The notes under the pieces: generated by a model | Told to the model about the DNA's origin: nothing | Seen by the model: the letters and a program-made list of their open reading frames with translations, nothing else | Database searches by the model: none | Program-made: the position numbers and the translations under genes | NCBI RefSeq assembly: GCF_003576475.1 | Contig: NZ_QWGR01000016.1 | Span: 62,001-126,000 of the forward strand | DNA from: Maribellus luteus | GTDB taxonomy: Bacteria > Bacteroidota > Bacteroidia > Bacteroidales > Prolixibacteraceae | Length of the DNA: 64,000 bases | Direction of reading: 5' to 3' | Shown: one piece after another, positions 62,632 to 64,000 of the stretch | Numbering within the stretch: position 1 is the stretch's first letter | Layout: each line of letters opens with the position of its first letter

Positions 62632-63930
62632 TTAATAAACCGGTAGCGACCAGGGCGAACGGTATTCCCTTGACAAGAGGAAGTTAGCTGCCGGATCATT
62701 TATAAATTCTTCTTTATCGCTGTCCCACTGCAATTTTCGTTTCAGGCGGAACGATATTAAGGCCAGGTGCATAGGCAAAGTCATTTCGCGGGCATATTCC
62801 AGGTTACTTTCCGGTTGTATGCGTGATTTTACTGCATCGAGGAAATTCCGCTGATGACCCGGTGAACGGGGACTCGATTGTGTCACTTCGGGGAGATCGT
62901 CAGTAGTTTCACCTCCTATTGAAATGATTCGTTTGTCGTAATCGCAGGTGAGGGTGCCTTTTTCTCCTTCAAAGTGGGCTCCGATTCCCATTTTGTCGGC
63001 TCCGGGAACATCGGGCGGGGTGGTGGTCCAGTACACATCCAGGTCCTTAAATTTGAAATCCACATCGATCCATTTGGGTGTATCAGCAATTCCGTCGTGC
63101 GGGATATCGCCCCGTGCATCGATACTGGAAAGGCCCTTGGGATGAAGCGACATGTACAGAATGTCGGCAATGTGGCACCAGAAATCGGCAAACACACCAC
63201 CCGAATAGTCAAAAAAGCTACGGTAGGTTCCGTGGCATTTTACCGGGGTGTATTCAGCATAAGGAGCAGGTCCCAGCCACATGTTCCAATCGAGGGTGGC
63301 AGGCGGTGTTTCGGTGGGTGGAAATCCCAAACCGGATGTACCCCCGGTTTTCCAAAGGCGGACCGTGTGGATTTTCCCCAATGCTCCGGACTGAATAATT
63401 TCGGCCACGCGGTGGTAATTATCGCCGGCATGAATCTGGGTTCCCAATTGGAAAATACGGTCGTGTTTTTTCATGGATTGCAGCATCAGTTTTCCTTCTT
63501 TTGCTGAAAAAGAAAGTGGTTTCTCCCCGTACACATCTTTACCCGATTCGAAAGCCATAATGGCGACTAGGGCATGCCAGTGATCGGGTGTTGCACAGGT
63601 TATTACATCGATGTCTTTTCGTTCGATGATGCGTCTGAAATCAGAATAAAGATCGGGGTTGGCTGATGAATTGTTGGCAACAAGCAGCTTGCGTGCATTG
63701 GCCAAACGCAGTTCATCCACATCACACAAGGCGACGGTTTCCGCATCTGGGAAAGCCGAGAACCACCGGATGTGTGCTCCGCCCATGTTGCCGGTTCCGA
63801 TATGTGCTACCCTGATTTTATCGCTGGGAGCCACCCCGGAGAAGCCATTCATGATCAGCGGAAAACCCATGATACCCATTCCGGTAGTTTTCAGGAAATT
63901 CCTTCTGTTGGTTTTAGGTTTTAGACTCAT
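62632..63930 (-). CDS. Tat-exported Gfo/Idh/MocA-family oxidoreductase
   Basis: This 432-residue protein has a twin-arginine signal (NRRNFLKTTGMGI), so it is folded with its NAD(P) cofactor and exported. The Rossmann motif is VAHIGTGNMGGAHI, and EKPLSFSAKEGK holds the conserved EKP. The C-terminal substrate domain carries the WLGP motif (NMWLGPAPYAEY) and the HIADI segment. It should oxidise a sugar hydroxyl, probably at C3, giving the substrate of the DUF1080 partner. It is the first gene of the pair. Confidence 0.9.
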   Translation of the reverse strand: MSLKPKTNRRNFLKTTGMGIMGFPLIMNGFSGVAPSDKIRVAHIGTGNMGGAHIRWFSAFPDAETVALCDVDELRLANARKLLVANNSSANPDLYSDFRRIIERKDIDVITCATPDHWHALVAIMAFESGKDVYGEKPLSFSAKEGKLMLQSMKKHDRIFQLGTQIHAGDNYHRVAEIIQSGALGKIHTVRLWKTGGTSGLGFPPTETPPATLDWNMWLGPAPYAEYTPVKCHGTYRSFFDYSGGVFADFWCHIADILYMSLHPKGLSSIDARGDIPHDGIADTPKWIDVDFKFKDLDVYWTTTPPDVPGADKMGIGAHFEGEKGTLTCDYDKRIISIGGETTDDLPEVTQSSPRSPGHQRNFLDAVKSRIQPESNLEYAREMTLPMHLALISFRLKRKLQWDSDKEEFINDPAANFLLSREYRSPWSLPVY

Positions 63931-64000
63931 TTGCTTTAGTTTTATACGTTTAATCTTTCGGCTATCTGCCGGTTTTGTTTTATTGTCAGCTTAGCGTATT

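Overview
The window comes from a member of the Bacteroidota, most likely an anaerobic or facultative marine or sediment-type lineage such as the Marinilabiliales/Prolixibacteraceae. The placement is inferred from gene content: a gliding-type GldF-GldG fusion, a PorE-like type IX secretion lipoprotein, two secreted S9 peptidases, a secreted GH2 beta-galactosidase and a GH110-type enzyme, an NADH-linked trimeric [FeFe]-hydrogenase, and promoters of the Bacteroidota form TTTG-N19-TAnnTTTG. I see no rRNA, tRNA, CRISPR array or phage.

Layout. 1-5.4 kb (minus strand): a truncated S9 peptidase, a saccharopine-dehydrogenase-like enzyme and a cytoplasmic two-component pair. 5.7-13.7 kb (plus): a housekeeping run of surE, a small membrane protein, lpxB, a gldF-gldG fusion, dnaN, a DnaQ-type exonuclease, a fumarylacetoacetase-family hydrolase and a thioesterase. 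13.7-21.7 kb: a DUF2007/zinc-ribbon protein, a large secreted beta-galactosidase, a porE-like gene and a small secreted transthyretin-like protein. 21.9-32.5 kb: a hydrogenase locus. A SpoIIE-type phosphatase and a PAS protein read leftwards. Rightwards run DRTGG, an anti-sigma-like ATPase, an HsfB-like iron-sulphur protein, a second DRTGG, a PHP protein, a second ATPase, a [2Fe-2S] protein, then hydB, hydA and hydC. 32.5-43.2 kb (minus): alpha/beta hydrolase, aldo/keto reductase, S9 peptidase, GH110-like enzyme, HAD phosphatase and mutS2.

43.2-55.5 kb is an accessory island dominated by repeats. Small, AT-rich, mostly unrecognised plus-strand genes each stand alone. Each of seven genes between 45.7 and 50.0 kb, and the 53-codon gene at 50.7 kb, is followed within about 25 nt of its stop by, or ends inside, a copy of one GC-rich double-palindrome element. 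Around them lie degenerate heptamer tandem repeats and twelve copies of a roughly 64-bp multi-hairpin module whose orientation flips once, between 45.4 and 50.1 kb. There is also a fourfold tandem repeat of about 260 bp. 55.5-64 kb returns to conserved genes: an AGCS symporter with a large soluble insert, a small acidic protein, a REP-associated tyrosine transposase with its own palindromes, tex, and a DUF1080 / Gfo-Idh-MocA pair. Between tex and the DUF1080 gene lies an unusual array of thirteen 20-21 bp units that reverses direction at a perfect palindrome.

The best candidates for something undescribed are the gene-plus-palindrome (cassette-like) array at 45.7-52.5 kb, the flipping 20-bp array at 61.19-61.43 kb, and the hydrogenase locus that pairs a catalytic enzyme with an apparently non-catalytic relative inside a phosphatase/ATPase signalling set.
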